NCBI GenBank assembly: GCA_965115995.1 | Contig: OZ220472.1 | Coordinates: 1,426,001 to 1,490,000, forward strand | Reading direction: 5' to 3' | Source: Poriferisodalis sp026713105 | Lineage (GTDB): Bacteria > Actinomycetota > Acidimicrobiia > Acidimicrobiales > Poriferisodalaceae | DNA: 64,000 bases | Shown here: piece by piece, positions 7,514 through 15,561 of the stretch | How positions within the stretch are numbered: the stretch's first letter is position 1 | Layout: each line of letters opens with the position of its first letter | Translations under genes and position numbers: made by a program | Notes under the pieces: model-generated | Told to the model about the DNA's origin: nothing | The model's input: only the letters and a program-made list of their open reading frames with translations | Databases searched by the model: none

Positions 7514-8650
7514 CTAGAAGATGCCCGGGATGATCCGGTAGGGAACTCGGGCCTGGTATTCGGCCCACTTCTCTTCGCCGTACTTCTCGGCGCATTGCCT
7601 GTCGTCCTCGAACTGGCGAGGAACGAAGAAGGTCACGATCATCACCACATATGTCCAGGACCACAGGTTGGTGAAGTGCCCGAATACCAGCGCCATGGAA
7701 ATTCCGTACAGGCCTTCGCCGAAGTAGCCGAAGTGCCTTGCCTTGCCCCAGAACCCGCTGCACAAGATCTTGCGGTCGCCGGCTTCGATCACCTCCGGCT
7801 CGAAGATGCCGAGGAACTTCCGCTCAGGCCAGCGCTTGAACGTGTACTTCTGCATGTTCGAGCCGCGAGAGATCGTCCAGCCCACCAGGAACAGTGCGGC
7901 GCAGCCGATCAGCCAGAAGTACATCGGTCCGCCGGAGAATCCCGGATCGGCAACGGGCGCCAAGCCCCACAGCGGCAGCACGAACATCCAGCCCCATACG
8001 AAAGGCCCGCCCCAGACGAGCTTGAATCCGACGTTCTCGTGGATGAGGTCGTAGGTGTAGAGCTGCACCCGTTCCCACACGAAGTAGTCGAAGACGTAGA
8101 AGGAGTTGATGGCGACGTAGAGGATCAAGCCGGGGTTGACATCGTCGACTGCGTCGATGTGCCACGCCGCCCCGGACCACGCGTTGAGCGACAGCATCGT
8201 GCCGCCGACGATGTAGAAGTACATCTTGAGGTCGAAGCGGTTGTTGAAGAACTGCATCTCTTGCGCACGACCGAACCACCATGCCAAGAAGGGGTTCTTC
8301 TGGGAGCCCTCGGGCTGGCTGAACACCACGATGGTCGTCGCGATGACGGCGGTGATCAGCCCGCCCAAGATGGCGTACATGGTCGACCGGTAGAACCAGT
8401 CGCGCGGCATGCCGGTGAGCTCGAATGCCCACACGATGTGCGCTAGGGCGAACACCAGCACGCCGTTGAGCCGGTAGCTGCGGGGCTCGCCGGTCTCGCG
8501 GTTGGTGGCGTAGCCGGTCACCCGCCGGGCGGGCAGGATCATGTGCGCAACGAACACCGCAGCGCAGACGATCAGCGGCGTCAGGAAGCCCATCACCGCC
8601 TCGCCAGCGGACAACTTGAACAGGTGGTCGATGCCGAGCCAATCGATCAT
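7514..8650 (-). CDS. ERG4/ERG24-family membrane reductase (sterol-reductase-like), copy 2
   Basis: A 378-residue paralogue of the downstream gene, similar over its full length. Shared blocks include YRLNG, FELTGMPRDWFYRS, FGRAQEMQFF, DLKMYFYIVGGTMLSLNA and SRG.NMQKYTFKRWPER. It has about eight membrane segments and ends in VPYRIIPGIF. The conserved RHPNY motif is replaced by RHFGY, which may change cofactor handling or substrate. The start ATG is at 8648-8650. It is probably cotranscribed with copy 1. Two diverged copies suggest two related substrates or a heteromeric complex, which is inference. Confidence 0.78.
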   Translation of the reverse strand: MIDWLGIDHLFKLSAGEAVMGFLTPLIVCAAVFVAHMILPARRVTGYATNRETGEPRSYRLNGVLVFALAHIVWAFELTGMPRDWFYRSTMYAILGGLITAVIATTIVVFSQPEGSQKNPFLAWWFGRAQEMQFFNNRFDLKMYFYIVGGTMLSLNAWSGAAWHIDAVDDVNPGLILYVAINSFYVFDYFVWERVQLYTYDLIHENVGFKLVWGGPFVWGWMFVLPLWGLAPVADPGFSGGPMYFWLIGCAALFLVGWTISRGSNMQKYTFKRWPERKFLGIFEPEVIEAGDRKILCSGFWGKARHFGYFGEGLYGISMALVFGHFTNLWSWTYVVMIVTFFVPRQFEDDRQCAEKYGEEKWAEYQARVPYRIIPGIF

Positions 8651-8737
8651 GTGAGAACGCCCTTCCCGTCATTCGAGTCTTCGATGACGTGGCCGCTTAC
8701 GATTATTGCCGCCGACGACAGGAAGGTGCGGTAACTC

Positions 8738-9220
8738 ATGAAACTCGACACCGGAGATGCGTTTCCCCAGATCACCTTGAGCGACCTGGATGACCAAGAG
8801 GTCACCATTCCCGAGGTCTTCGGCGACGGCTGGGGCGTCGTGCTGATGTACCGGGGCCACTGGTGACCGTACTGCCGTCAACAGTTGGTTGACTTCAACG
8901 CCACCGCATCACTGCTGAAGATGCTGGGCGCCAGCGTGGTAGCGCTGTCGATTGACGACAAGGACACCACCCAGCGCCTCGCCGACAACCTGCAACTCGG
9001 CCCTGTGCGGATGCTGCACAGCGCCGACGCCGACGAGGTGTCTGCCGCGACGGGGGCTTTCACCGAGGCCAAGCGCGGCATCCTGCACGCCACCGGGTTC
9101 GTGCTGGCGCCAGGGGGCAAGGTGGCCCAGGCGTGCTACTCGACCGGTCCCATCGGTCGAATCACGGCCCAGGACACCATGCGGATCATTCGCTTCGTCC
9201 AACGCCAGCAACAGCGATAG
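8738..9220 (+). CDS. Selenocysteine-containing peroxiredoxin/redoxin-like protein (in-frame TGA read as Sec)
   Basis: The ATG at 8738 (AGGAAGG 12 bases upstream) opens a frame that runs 42 codons to TGA at 8864-8866, then 117 more codons to TAG at 9218-9220. Read through, it is a 160-residue AhpC/TSA-type redoxin: LSDLDDQEVTIPEVFGD, VVLMYRGHW-U-PYCRQQL, then VVALSIDD and a VLAPGGKV strand. The TGA sits exactly where homologues have the peroxidatic Cys of the RGHWCPYC motif, giving UxxC. A 6-bp hairpin with a five-base loop starts 10 bases after the TGA. It probably reduces peroxides or disulfides in the cytoplasm. Without Sec insertion it would truncate to 42 residues. A sequencing error or a pseudogene is the alternative, but perfect frame continuity argues against both. 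Confidence 0.85.
8864..8893 (+). promoter_or_regulatory. Sec UGA codon with bacterial SECIS-like stem-loop
   Basis: The UGA at 8864-8866 is followed by GTCAAC (8877-8882), loop AGTTG (8883-8887) and GTTGAC (8888-8893), a perfect 6-bp stem. The loop begins 16 bases after the UGA and has G at its second position. Both agree with the known general form of bacterial SECIS elements recognised by SelB. Confidence 0.7.
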
Positions 9221-9248
9221 CAACCCGGCGCTGAGGACTCGAGCCAGT

Positions 9249-9289
9249 AGGCACAGATGCCATAGCTGGCGCACCTACCTGCGCGGCTC
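9249..9289 (-). repeat. Repeat family B, copy B3 (empty site lacking the hairpin)
   Basis: Read on the minus strand it has the left flank GAGCCGCGCAGGTAGGTGCG and continues through GC to TATGGCATCTGTGCC, the right flank of B1 and B2. The 76-77 bases of stem and loop between the terminal GC dinucleotides are missing. It begins one base beyond the TAA of the thioesterase gene, just as B2 begins one base after the prcA stop. Confidence 0.8.
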
Positions 9290-9290
9290 C

Positions 9291-9641
9291 TTAGCCGCCC
9301 ACGATGAACCGCTGGTGCGTGCCTTCGGAGATGAGGGTGTCACCGTGGGTGACCTTGATGTCGAAGACCAGGCGTCGGCGGTCGACTTCGTTGATCTCGC
9401 CGGTCACGAGAACGTCCTCACCCGAGGACACTGCGGCCTGGTGACTCACGCAAATGTGAATCCCCACCGTCGTCTGGTTCTCTTCCAGCAGGGGCTGCAC
9501 GCCGAACAGGCAGGTGCCCTCGATGAGGCGCACCATGTCGGGCGTGGACAGCACCTTGTTCGGCAGGTGCGGCGGGGACATCTCGTCCGTGACCCGGTGG
9601 GTCTCGCTGGTGGTGAATCCGACTTCGATGGCTCCGCTCAT
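9291..9641 (-). CDS. FlK-like hotdog thioesterase
   Basis: A 116-residue hotdog-fold protein resembling fluoroacetyl-CoA thioesterase (FlK) relatives. It has TPDMVRLIEGTC (candidate catalytic Thr and Glu), TVGIHICVSHQAAV (candidate His) and a strand-rich C-terminus ending GTHQRFIVGG. Such proteins hydrolyse small acyl-CoA esters in the cytoplasm; the substrate here is not known. The ATG at 9639-9641 is chosen because a longer reading would run through repeat A2. Repeat A2 starts ten bases upstream of the start and repeat B3 starts just after the stop, so the gene is bracketed by both repeat families. Confidence 0.8.
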   Translation of the reverse strand: MSGAIEVGFTTSETHRVTDEMSPPHLPNKVLSTPDMVRLIEGTCLFGVQPLLEENQTTVGIHICVSHQAAVSSGEDVLVTGEINEVDRRRLVFDIKVTHGDTLISEGTHQRFIVGG

Positions 9642-9651
9642 GGCGGCAGAC

Positions 9652-9762
9652 CTTAGAGGCTGAGCCGATAGGCGAAGCCGTGGCCCGAGCGGCCCGTGAG
9701 CGACAGCGAACAAGAGCGGGAAACAACTGGTGCGACAGCGGGAAGGTTCACCTATCTGCGCA
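9652..9762. repeat. Repeat family A, copy A2 (leader-like)
   Basis: It matches A1 (321-431) at 107 of 111 positions without gaps, and its offset from the adjacent start codon is the same. It lies between the minus-strand thioesterase and the plus-strand nitrobindin-like gene, so it may hold promoter elements for either. Sequence beyond it (about 9771-9800) weakly resembles the family-B flank without a hairpin. Confidence 0.85.
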
Positions 9763-9808
9763 TCCTCCAAGAGGCCGCCCCGACCGGTGCGCCCACTAGG
9801 TTGCGGGA

Positions 9809-10294
9809 ATGGCCGAGTTGCACCCGCAGTGCGAACCGCTTGCCCCGCTGCTGGGCACCTGGCAAGGCGGCGGCACCGGCCACTACCCGACCATCGACGA
9901 CTTCGCCTACACCGAAGAACTGGTCTTCGGCCACGTGGGCAAGCCGTTTGTTTCGATGACCCAGCGCACACGCAACAGCGTCACCGGCGAACCGCTGCAT
10001 TCCGAGGCGGGTTATATCCGAGCGCTACCGGGCGGCGAGCTCGAGCTCACCCTGGCGCAGCCGTCTGGCGTCACCGAGATCCATCTGGGCACGGTGCGAG
10101 CTACCGACGACGGTCTCGTGATCGAGCTGCGTAGCAAAGCAGTGGGCATGACCCCGACGGCCAAAGAAGTGACCTCGGTACGGCGGGAGCTGACGATCGA
10201 AGACGGAACGCTGATCTCCGAGCTGTGGATGGCAGCCGTCGGCCACGGCGACCTGTTGCATCACCTGCGAGGCGAACTCGCCAAGCAGGATTGA
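9809..10294 (+). CDS. Nitrobindin-like (FABP-like, heme-binding) protein
   Basis: A 161-residue beta-barrel protein. The N-terminal LLGTWQGGGTGHYPTIDDF matches the nitrobindin/DUF1794 opening GTWxGxGxGxYPTI, and the C-terminus carries conserved histidines (VGHGDLLHHLRGEL), the usual location of the heme-iron ligand. Family members bind ferric heme and can isomerise peroxynitrite to nitrate. That role would fit next to the redoxin and other redox genes, but it is inference. The ATG at 9809 is used. The stop TGA lies inside a short hairpin (10291-10312). Confidence 0.85.
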   Translation: MAELHPQCEPLAPLLGTWQGGGTGHYPTIDDFAYTEELVFGHVGKPFVSMTQRTRNSVTGEPLHSEAGYIRALPGGELELTLAQPSGVTEIHLGTVRATDDGLVIELRSKAVGMTPTAKEVTSVRRELTIEDGTLISELWMAAVGHGDLLHHLRGELAKQD

Positions 10295-10312
10295 CGGCTT
10301 CGCCATCGTCAA
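10291..10312. terminator. Hairpin containing the nitrobindin-like stop codon
   Basis: TTGACG (10291-10296) pairs with CGTCAA (10307-10312), with an inner GGC-TTC-GCC. The TGA stop (10292-10294) is in the left arm. An A-run, not a T-run, follows on the plus strand, so it is not a canonical intrinsic terminator for this gene. Confidence 0.4.
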
Positions 10313-10542
10313 AAAACAAGGCGTCCAAAGCGCTGGTCAGCCCTACTGTGATCCGTGAGGCGGGGGCTGTCACCACATCCATAGCAGGGAAGCGCAACCC
10401 CCGTCTCACCTGTCGGATCCGAGGCACCATCGTACCGCGCGGCGATACTGAGCTGTCCAGTGCTTTGGACGCCCAGGGCAGCGCCGAATCGGAATCGGTA
10501 CCGCATCACGCCCTACGCTGGCTCTCGGGCAGAGGGGGAGCG

Positions 10543-12672
10543 ATGTCACAGGTGTCTCAGGCGAATGCAGCAAATGGTGCGAGTGGGGTTGCCTACGGCG
10601 CGCCGACGGCTGCGGGCCGGCCCGACGTGGACGACGAGACGCTCACCGCAGCAGTCGCGGTGGCGAACATCCCGACGCTGCTGATGGTGCTGGTCCAGAT
10701 GACCGGCGAGCTGCATTGGCTGGACGAGCCGTACCGGCCCAAGCGCCAGCCCGGCCTGGGTGACAACGACACCGGCGGCCGCGCCCCCCAGCACCAGCAA
10801 GAGGTACGCGAGGCGGCACTGGAAGCCATTGCGGCATGGCGTGACGGCCGCCCGATGGCAATTCCCGAGCCCGACGACGCGCTCATCACCCGGATGCTCA
10901 GCACCGCCATGGGCGAGCACGTGCCCGACGAGTACGGCGCTTTCACGGCCGCCCAGCTCGGGCTCGCCAAGTTCTTGGACCACGACCCCATCGAGGTCCC
11001 GTCCGGCTTCAAGGTGCTGGTGATCGGTGCAGGTGCTTCGGGGCTGTGCGCCGCCATCAATCTCAAGCAGGCCGGTGTGCCCTACGAGGTCATCGAGCGC
11101 AACGGCACGGTCGGCGGGGTCTGGTGGGAGAACCGCTATCCCGGTGCCGGCGTGGACACCCCGAACCACCTGTACTCGTACTCGTTCGCCCCGCATGACT
11201 GGAAGATGTACTTCTGCCTGCGCGATGAGCTGCACGGCTATCTCGAGAAGGTCGCCGACGACTTCGACGTGCGGCGCAGCATCCGGTTCAACACGTCAGT
11301 CGAGCGCATCAGCTACGACGCCGAGCGGCAGGTCTGGCGTGCCGAGGTGCGCCATGTGACCGACAACGAGGGCCGCTGGGAGACGGGCAGGCTCGGACTC
11401 AGCGCAACCCCCGACGAGACGGGTCTACGCCGCCGAGACGACGGTGCGGCCACGGCACCGGGTGCCAACGGGCACGCCCAGGGCGTCGACGGTTCCACGC
11501 AGATCATCGAAGCGAACGTCGTCATCAGCGCTGCCGGCATCTTCAACCCGCCGATCCGGCCCAATATCGACGGTCTGGAAACGTGGAGCGGCGAGACCTG
11601 GCACACAGCGCGCTGGCCTGCCGATGCCGATCTCACAGGCAAGAGCGTGGCGATCGTGGGCAACGGTGCGAGCTGCATGCAGACCGCTCCAGAGATCCAG
11701 GATGACGTGGAGTCGCTGACGATCTACCAGCGCTCCAACCACTGGGCTGCACCGTTCGACCAGTTCCGAAAGCCCGTTCCCGATGCGATGCGCACGCTGT
11801 TCGAGGCGGTGCCGCTGTACCGGGCGTGGTATCGGGTGCGACTGGGGTGGACGTTCAACGACCGCATTCACACTGCCCTGCAGAAGGATCCCGACTGGGA
11901 GCACCCCGAACGTTCGCTCAACGCTCAGAACGACGCCCACCGCAAGTACTTCACGCGCTACGTCACCGACGAGCTCGGCGACCGGGCCGATGAGCTGCTG
12001 GACAAGGTGCTGCCCACCTATCCGCCCTTCGGCAAGCGGATGCTGATGGACAACGGCTGGTACCGGATGCTCCGCAATCCCAGCGTCGAGCTGGTCGACG
12101 ATCCCATTGCCGAGATCTCGGGCCAGACCATCCGCACGGCCGACGGCGCCGAGCGCGAGGCCGACGTGCTGGTGCTCGCCACGGGCTTTGACGTGCTGCG
12201 CTTCATCACCACCTATGAGGCAGCGGGTCGTTCGGGCAGGACGCTGCGCGAATCGTGGGGCGATGACGACGCGAGCGCCTACCTGGGCACGGTCACGCCC
12301 GACTTCCCGAACTTCTTCACCCTCTACGGCCCGAACCTGCAGCCAGGCCACGGCGGCAGCCTCATCTTCGTAGTGGAGATGCAGGTCCGCTACATCATGG
12401 ACATGATCGGCAAGATGTGTGCTCGCGGCCTCGGAGCGGTCGAAGTGCGCCCCGAGGTGCACGCCGACTACCGGAGCCGCGTCGACGAGGCACACGAGAG
12501 CATGGTCTGGATGCACCCCGGCATGACCAGCTACTACCGCAACGAATCTGGCCGCATCGTGGTCAATTCGCCATGGCGCAATGTCGACTACTTCGACATG
12601 ACAAAAGAAGCCGATCTCGACGAATACGTGTGTGAGCCCCGGGCGGCGGATCGGGCACTCGTCGCCGACTGA
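10543..12672 (+). CDS. Flavin-containing Baeyer-Villiger monooxygenase, HAPMO-like
   Basis: A 709-residue FAD/NADPH monooxygenase. After an extra N-terminal domain (NIPTLLMVLVQMTGELHWL, like the extension of 4-hydroxyacetophenone monooxygenase) come the FAD motif VIGAGASGLCAAINL near residue 165, GGVWWENRYPGAGVD, the BVMO fingerprint WSGETWHTARWP (Trp in place of the usual Phe/Tyr) and the NADPH motif VAIVGNGASC. It converts ketones to esters with O2; the substrate is unknown. The ATG at 10543 follows GAGGGGGAG. The 248-bp gap upstream holds no gene I can support and is the likely promoter region. Confidence 0.9.
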   Translation: MSQVSQANAANGASGVAYGAPTAAGRPDVDDETLTAAVAVANIPTLLMVLVQMTGELHWLDEPYRPKRQPGLGDNDTGGRAPQHQQEVREAALEAIAAWRDGRPMAIPEPDDALITRMLSTAMGEHVPDEYGAFTAAQLGLAKFLDHDPIEVPSGFKVLVIGAGASGLCAAINLKQAGVPYEVIERNGTVGGVWWENRYPGAGVDTPNHLYSYSFAPHDWKMYFCLRDELHGYLEKVADDFDVRRSIRFNTSVERISYDAERQVWRAEVRHVTDNEGRWETGRLGLSATPDETGLRRRDDGAATAPGANGHAQGVDGSTQIIEANVVISAAGIFNPPIRPNIDGLETWSGETWHTARWPADADLTGKSVAIVGNGASCMQTAPEIQDDVESLTIYQRSNHWAAPFDQFRKPVPDAMRTLFEAVPLYRAWYRVRLGWTFNDRIHTALQKDPDWEHPERSLNAQNDAHRKYFTRYVTDELGDRADELLDKVLPTYPPFGKRMLMDNGWYRMLRNPSVELVDDPIAEISGQTIRTADGAEREADVLVLATGFDVLRFITTYEAAGRSGRTLRESWGDDDASAYLGTVTPDFPNFFTLYGPNLQPGHGGSLIFVVEMQVRYIMDMIGKMCARGLGAVEVRPEVHADYRSRVDEAHESMVWMHPGMTSYYRNESGRIVVNSPWRNVDYFDMTKEADLDEYVCEPRAADRALVAD

Positions 12673-12689
12673 AACCGCGACCCGGGTTT
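12672..12689. terminator. Weak hairpin between convergent genes
   Basis: AAACC (12672-12676) and GGTTT (12685-12689) can pair across an eight-base loop between the BVMO and threonine aldolase ends. It overlaps the last base of the BVMO stop and part of the aldolase stop. The stem is short, so this is a low-confidence terminator. Confidence 0.3.
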
Positions 12690-13692
12690 ATGCCGCCAGC
12701 TCGGCGGTGATGGCCGCCAGCGCAGTGTCGACGTCGGCCTTGCTGACGTCGAGGTGCAGCACCATCCGGGAGCGGCCGAAGCGCCAGTCGGCCAGCACGC
12801 CCCGGCCCTCGACTCGCTTGGCGAGTGTGGAGTCGTCCCGGTCGAGCTGTGAGAACACCATGTTGGAGTTGCAGCCGGTGACCGTGATGCCCTCGATGGC
12901 CGCGAGCCCTGCCGCGAGTCGCTGCGCGTTTGCGTGGTCGTCGGCCAGCCGGTCGATGTGGTGCTGCAGGGCGTACAGCCCGCCTGCAGCGATGATGCCG
13001 GCCTGACGCATCCCGCCGCCCAACACTTTGCGCCAGCGGCGCGCTTTGCCCACCAGATCGTCACTGCCGCACAGCACCGAGCCGACAGGTGCGCCCAAAC
13101 CCTTGGACAAGCACACCGACACGGTGTCGAACGGAGCGGCGACCTCGGCGGGGGACTGGCCCAGCGACACCGCTGCGTTCCACAGCCGGGCGCCGTCGAG
13201 GTGCAGCCCGAGGCCGTGACGGTCGGCGAAGTCGCGGGCTTCCTGGTGCTGGCGGGGCGTCAGCACCTTGCCGTCGATGGTGTTCTCGAGGCACAGCAGG
13301 CGAGTGCGGGCGAAGTGGCTGTTGTCGGGCTTCACGGCCTCCTCGGCGACCGCGAGATCGAGCATTCCCGTGTCGTCAGTGGGCACCGGCTGGGGCTGAA
13401 TGCTGCCCAGCACGGCTGCGCCGCCGCCCTCGTACATGTAGGTGTGAGCGTGGTGGCCGACGATGTACTCATCGCCCCGCTCGCAATGCGCCAATAGCCC
13501 GCACAAGTTGGACTGTGTGCCGCTGGGCACATACAGCGCTGCGGCCTTGCCCAGCAGCTCGGCCGTGTAGTGCTCGAGCTCGTTGACCGTGGGGTCGTCG
13601 CCCCAGACGTCGTCGCCGACCTCAGCCTTGGCCATGGCGGCCCGCATGGCCGGCGTGGGGCGGGAAACAGTGTCTGAGCGGAGATCGATCAC
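12688..13692 (-). CDS. ltaE: Low-specificity L-threonine aldolase
   Basis: A 334-residue PLP enzyme that splits L-threonine or L-allo-threonine into glycine and acetaldehyde. It begins IDLRSDTVSRPTPAMR, has GDDVWGDDPTV, the cofactor-contact region SGTQSN, HLDGARLWNAAV, and the PLP lysine in LSKGLGAPVGS. The length is normal for the family. The start is GTG at 13690-13692. It stands alone, convergent with the BVMO and just downstream of the D-aminoacylase gene on the same strand. The glycine and acetaldehyde could feed one-carbon and acetyl-CoA metabolism. Confidence 0.93.
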   Translation of the reverse strand: MIDLRSDTVSRPTPAMRAAMAKAEVGDDVWGDDPTVNELEHYTAELLGKAAALYVPSGTQSNLCGLLAHCERGDEYIVGHHAHTYMYEGGGAAVLGSIQPQPVPTDDTGMLDLAVAEEAVKPDNSHFARTRLLCLENTIDGKVLTPRQHQEARDFADRHGLGLHLDGARLWNAAVSLGQSPAEVAAPFDTVSVCLSKGLGAPVGSVLCGSDDLVGKARRWRKVLGGGMRQAGIIAAGGLYALQHHIDRLADDHANAQRLAAGLAAIEGITVTGCNSNMVFSQLDRDDSTLAKRVEGRGVLADWRFGRSRMVLHLDVSKADVDTALAAITAELAA

Positions 13693-13739
13693 GGCCGCAA
13701 GCCTGCCACGCGGCGTGCGTTGAACGGCAGGGGAGCGGC

Positions 13740-15413
13740 TCAGGCCTTGCCGTTGCGCAGCAGCTTGCCGGGCAGCGGGCCGTGCGGGTCGACAGCATCG
13801 GCACCGTCCCGGCGGATGATGGTGCCGTTCACCACCACCGCGTCGATGCCCTTCGCATCGGAGATCAGCCGATCGGCGCCGGCGGGCAGGTCGTACACCC
13901 GCCGCTTGCCCAAGTGGCCCACCTCGTCGGCATCGAACACCACCACATCGGCGGGCTTGCCCTCGGCCAGCGTGCCCCGGTCGGTGATGCCGAACACCTC
14001 GGCGGGACGCTGGGTGAGCATGTGGATGCCGGTTTCGAGATCGAAACTGCCCCGACCCCGCACGAACGTCTGCAGGAACTCCGTGGAGTACTTGGCATCG
14101 CAGAGCTGGCTGGCGTGCGCCCCGGCATCGGACAGCCCGATCACCGTTGTGGGGTCGTGGAGCAGCTCGTCGATGTCGTCCGGGTCGTGGTTGATCACGT
14201 CCTGGACGATGCGCATGTCGAGGTCGGCGTCGAGCGCCATGTCGAGCACCCAGTCCACCGGGTCTTGGCCGGCCTCGTCGGCCATCTGCTGCACGTTGCA
14301 GCCCTCGAGCTCGGGATTGTGGGGCAGGTAGCTGACCTCGGTTCGAGCCCAGCGGTCGCCGATCTTGCCGCCATTGCCGGCCTTCTCCTTGAACTCGGCC
14401 CGCCAGTCGGCGTCGGCGTAGTAGCGCTTGCGGCCTTCGAGGTCGCTTTGGGACACCGGGGTGAAGCAGCGCAGGGCCTCATAGATGAACGGCGCCTTCC
14501 AGCTCATCTCGAACTGGATGGGCTGCACCGCAACCTGGGGGAACACCGGCAGGCCCCGCTCGGCGATCTCATGGGCTCGCTCCAGCTCGGCGCGGTGGCT
14601 GCCTGGACCGCGTGCCGAGCCCAGCAGCGCTGTCCAGCTCACGTGTGCGCCGGTGGTCTCGGCGATGCGGGCGAACTCGTCGTGGCTGAGGCCCCGGCCG
14701 ACCGTTGCCTGCATCACGCCGCCGGCGTCGCCGAGCGCCTGGGCGATCTCGACGATCTCGTCGGTAGTGGCAGCCCGGCTCGGAACCGGACGCCCCTCGT
14801 AGCCGACATGAGTGGCCGCTTTGGAGGTGGCGAAGCCGAGCGCGCCGGCCCGCAGCGCCTCGGCCACCAGGTCTCGCTGCGCGGCGATCTCTTCGGGTGT
14901 GCCTTCCCGCTCGGTGGATTCTTCGCCCATCACGTACATGCGCACCGCTGTGTGACCGACGAGCGCCGCCATGTTCACCGCGGCACCGTTGGATTCGAGT
15001 GCATCGAGATACTGCGGGAAGGTCTCGAAGCCCCAGTCGCCCAGGCCGGCCCGCAGCGCGTCCACGCTCATGCCCTCGACGTTCTCGAGCGTGCGCATGA
15101 TGAGGTCGCGGTGGTCGGGCAGGGTGGGCGCCACCGAGAAGCCGCAGTTGCCCATCACGATGGTGGTGACGCCGTGCCACGGCGAGCAGCTCACCAGGCG
15201 GTCCCACATGACCTGGGCGTCGTAGTGGGTGTGGATGTCTACGAAACCGGGGCACACGATGCGCCCGCTGGCGTCGATGGTCTGGTTCGCTTCGGCAGGG
15301 GCAGCGCCGAGCGCCACCACCTTGCCATCGCTGACACCCACATCGCCGACGTAGCGAGGGGCTCCCGTCCCGTCGATGATCGTCCCGCCCGTGATCTTCA
15401 GGTCATACGCCAT
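13740..15413 (-). CDS. N-acyl-D-amino-acid deacylase (D-aminoacylase family amidohydrolase)
   Basis: A 557-residue metal-dependent amidohydrolase. The N-terminal small domain (LKITGGTIIDGTGAP) is followed by the HxH metal motif in VDIHTHYDAQ, then MGNCGFSVAPT, typical of D-aminoacylases, and a C-terminal Asp region LSDAGAHASQ. The enzyme would remove acyl groups from N-acyl-D-amino acids, perhaps from peptidoglycan or lipopeptides. Related dihydropyrimidinase-like activities are possible. The ATG is at 15411-15413. It is divergent from the flavin reductase gene with a 148-bp gap. Confidence 0.85.
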   Translation of the reverse strand: MAYDLKITGGTIIDGTGAPRYVGDVGVSDGKVVALGAAPAEANQTIDASGRIVCPGFVDIHTHYDAQVMWDRLVSCSPWHGVTTIVMGNCGFSVAPTLPDHRDLIMRTLENVEGMSVDALRAGLGDWGFETFPQYLDALESNGAAVNMAALVGHTAVRMYVMGEESTEREGTPEEIAAQRDLVAEALRAGALGFATSKAATHVGYEGRPVPSRAATTDEIVEIAQALGDAGGVMQATVGRGLSHDEFARIAETTGAHVSWTALLGSARGPGSHRAELERAHEIAERGLPVFPQVAVQPIQFEMSWKAPFIYEALRCFTPVSQSDLEGRKRYYADADWRAEFKEKAGNGGKIGDRWARTEVSYLPHNPELEGCNVQQMADEAGQDPVDWVLDMALDADLDMRIVQDVINHDPDDIDELLHDPTTVIGLSDAGAHASQLCDAKYSTEFLQTFVRGRGSFDLETGIHMLTQRPAEVFGITDRGTLAEGKPADVVVFDADEVGHLGKRRVYDLPAGADRLISDAKGIDAVVVNGTIIRRDGADAVDPHGPLPGKLLRNGKA

Positions 15414-15561
15414 GTCTCAGCCCCCTGCTTGTTGTGTACGCGCCTCGTGTCCGCAGGTCGTTCGGCCCGAGGCTGCGACGCCCACGCTAGCCGCGCACCT
15501 CTCACCGGTCCCTGAGAGCCGTGGTGTCCGCACGGTACGCAGCACTGCATAGGGTGCAGCC

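Noticed and set aside
8885..9220. A separate 111-residue gene starting after the TGA at 8864
   Set aside because: It lacks the N-terminal strand, the redox motif's first residue and a ribosome-binding site, while the upstream 42 codons are in frame and give the missing part.
9696..9959. Coding region starting in repeat A2 on the plus strand
   Set aside because: It overlaps the start of the nitrobindin-like gene in another frame and resembles no protein; repeat A2 is better read as a leader.
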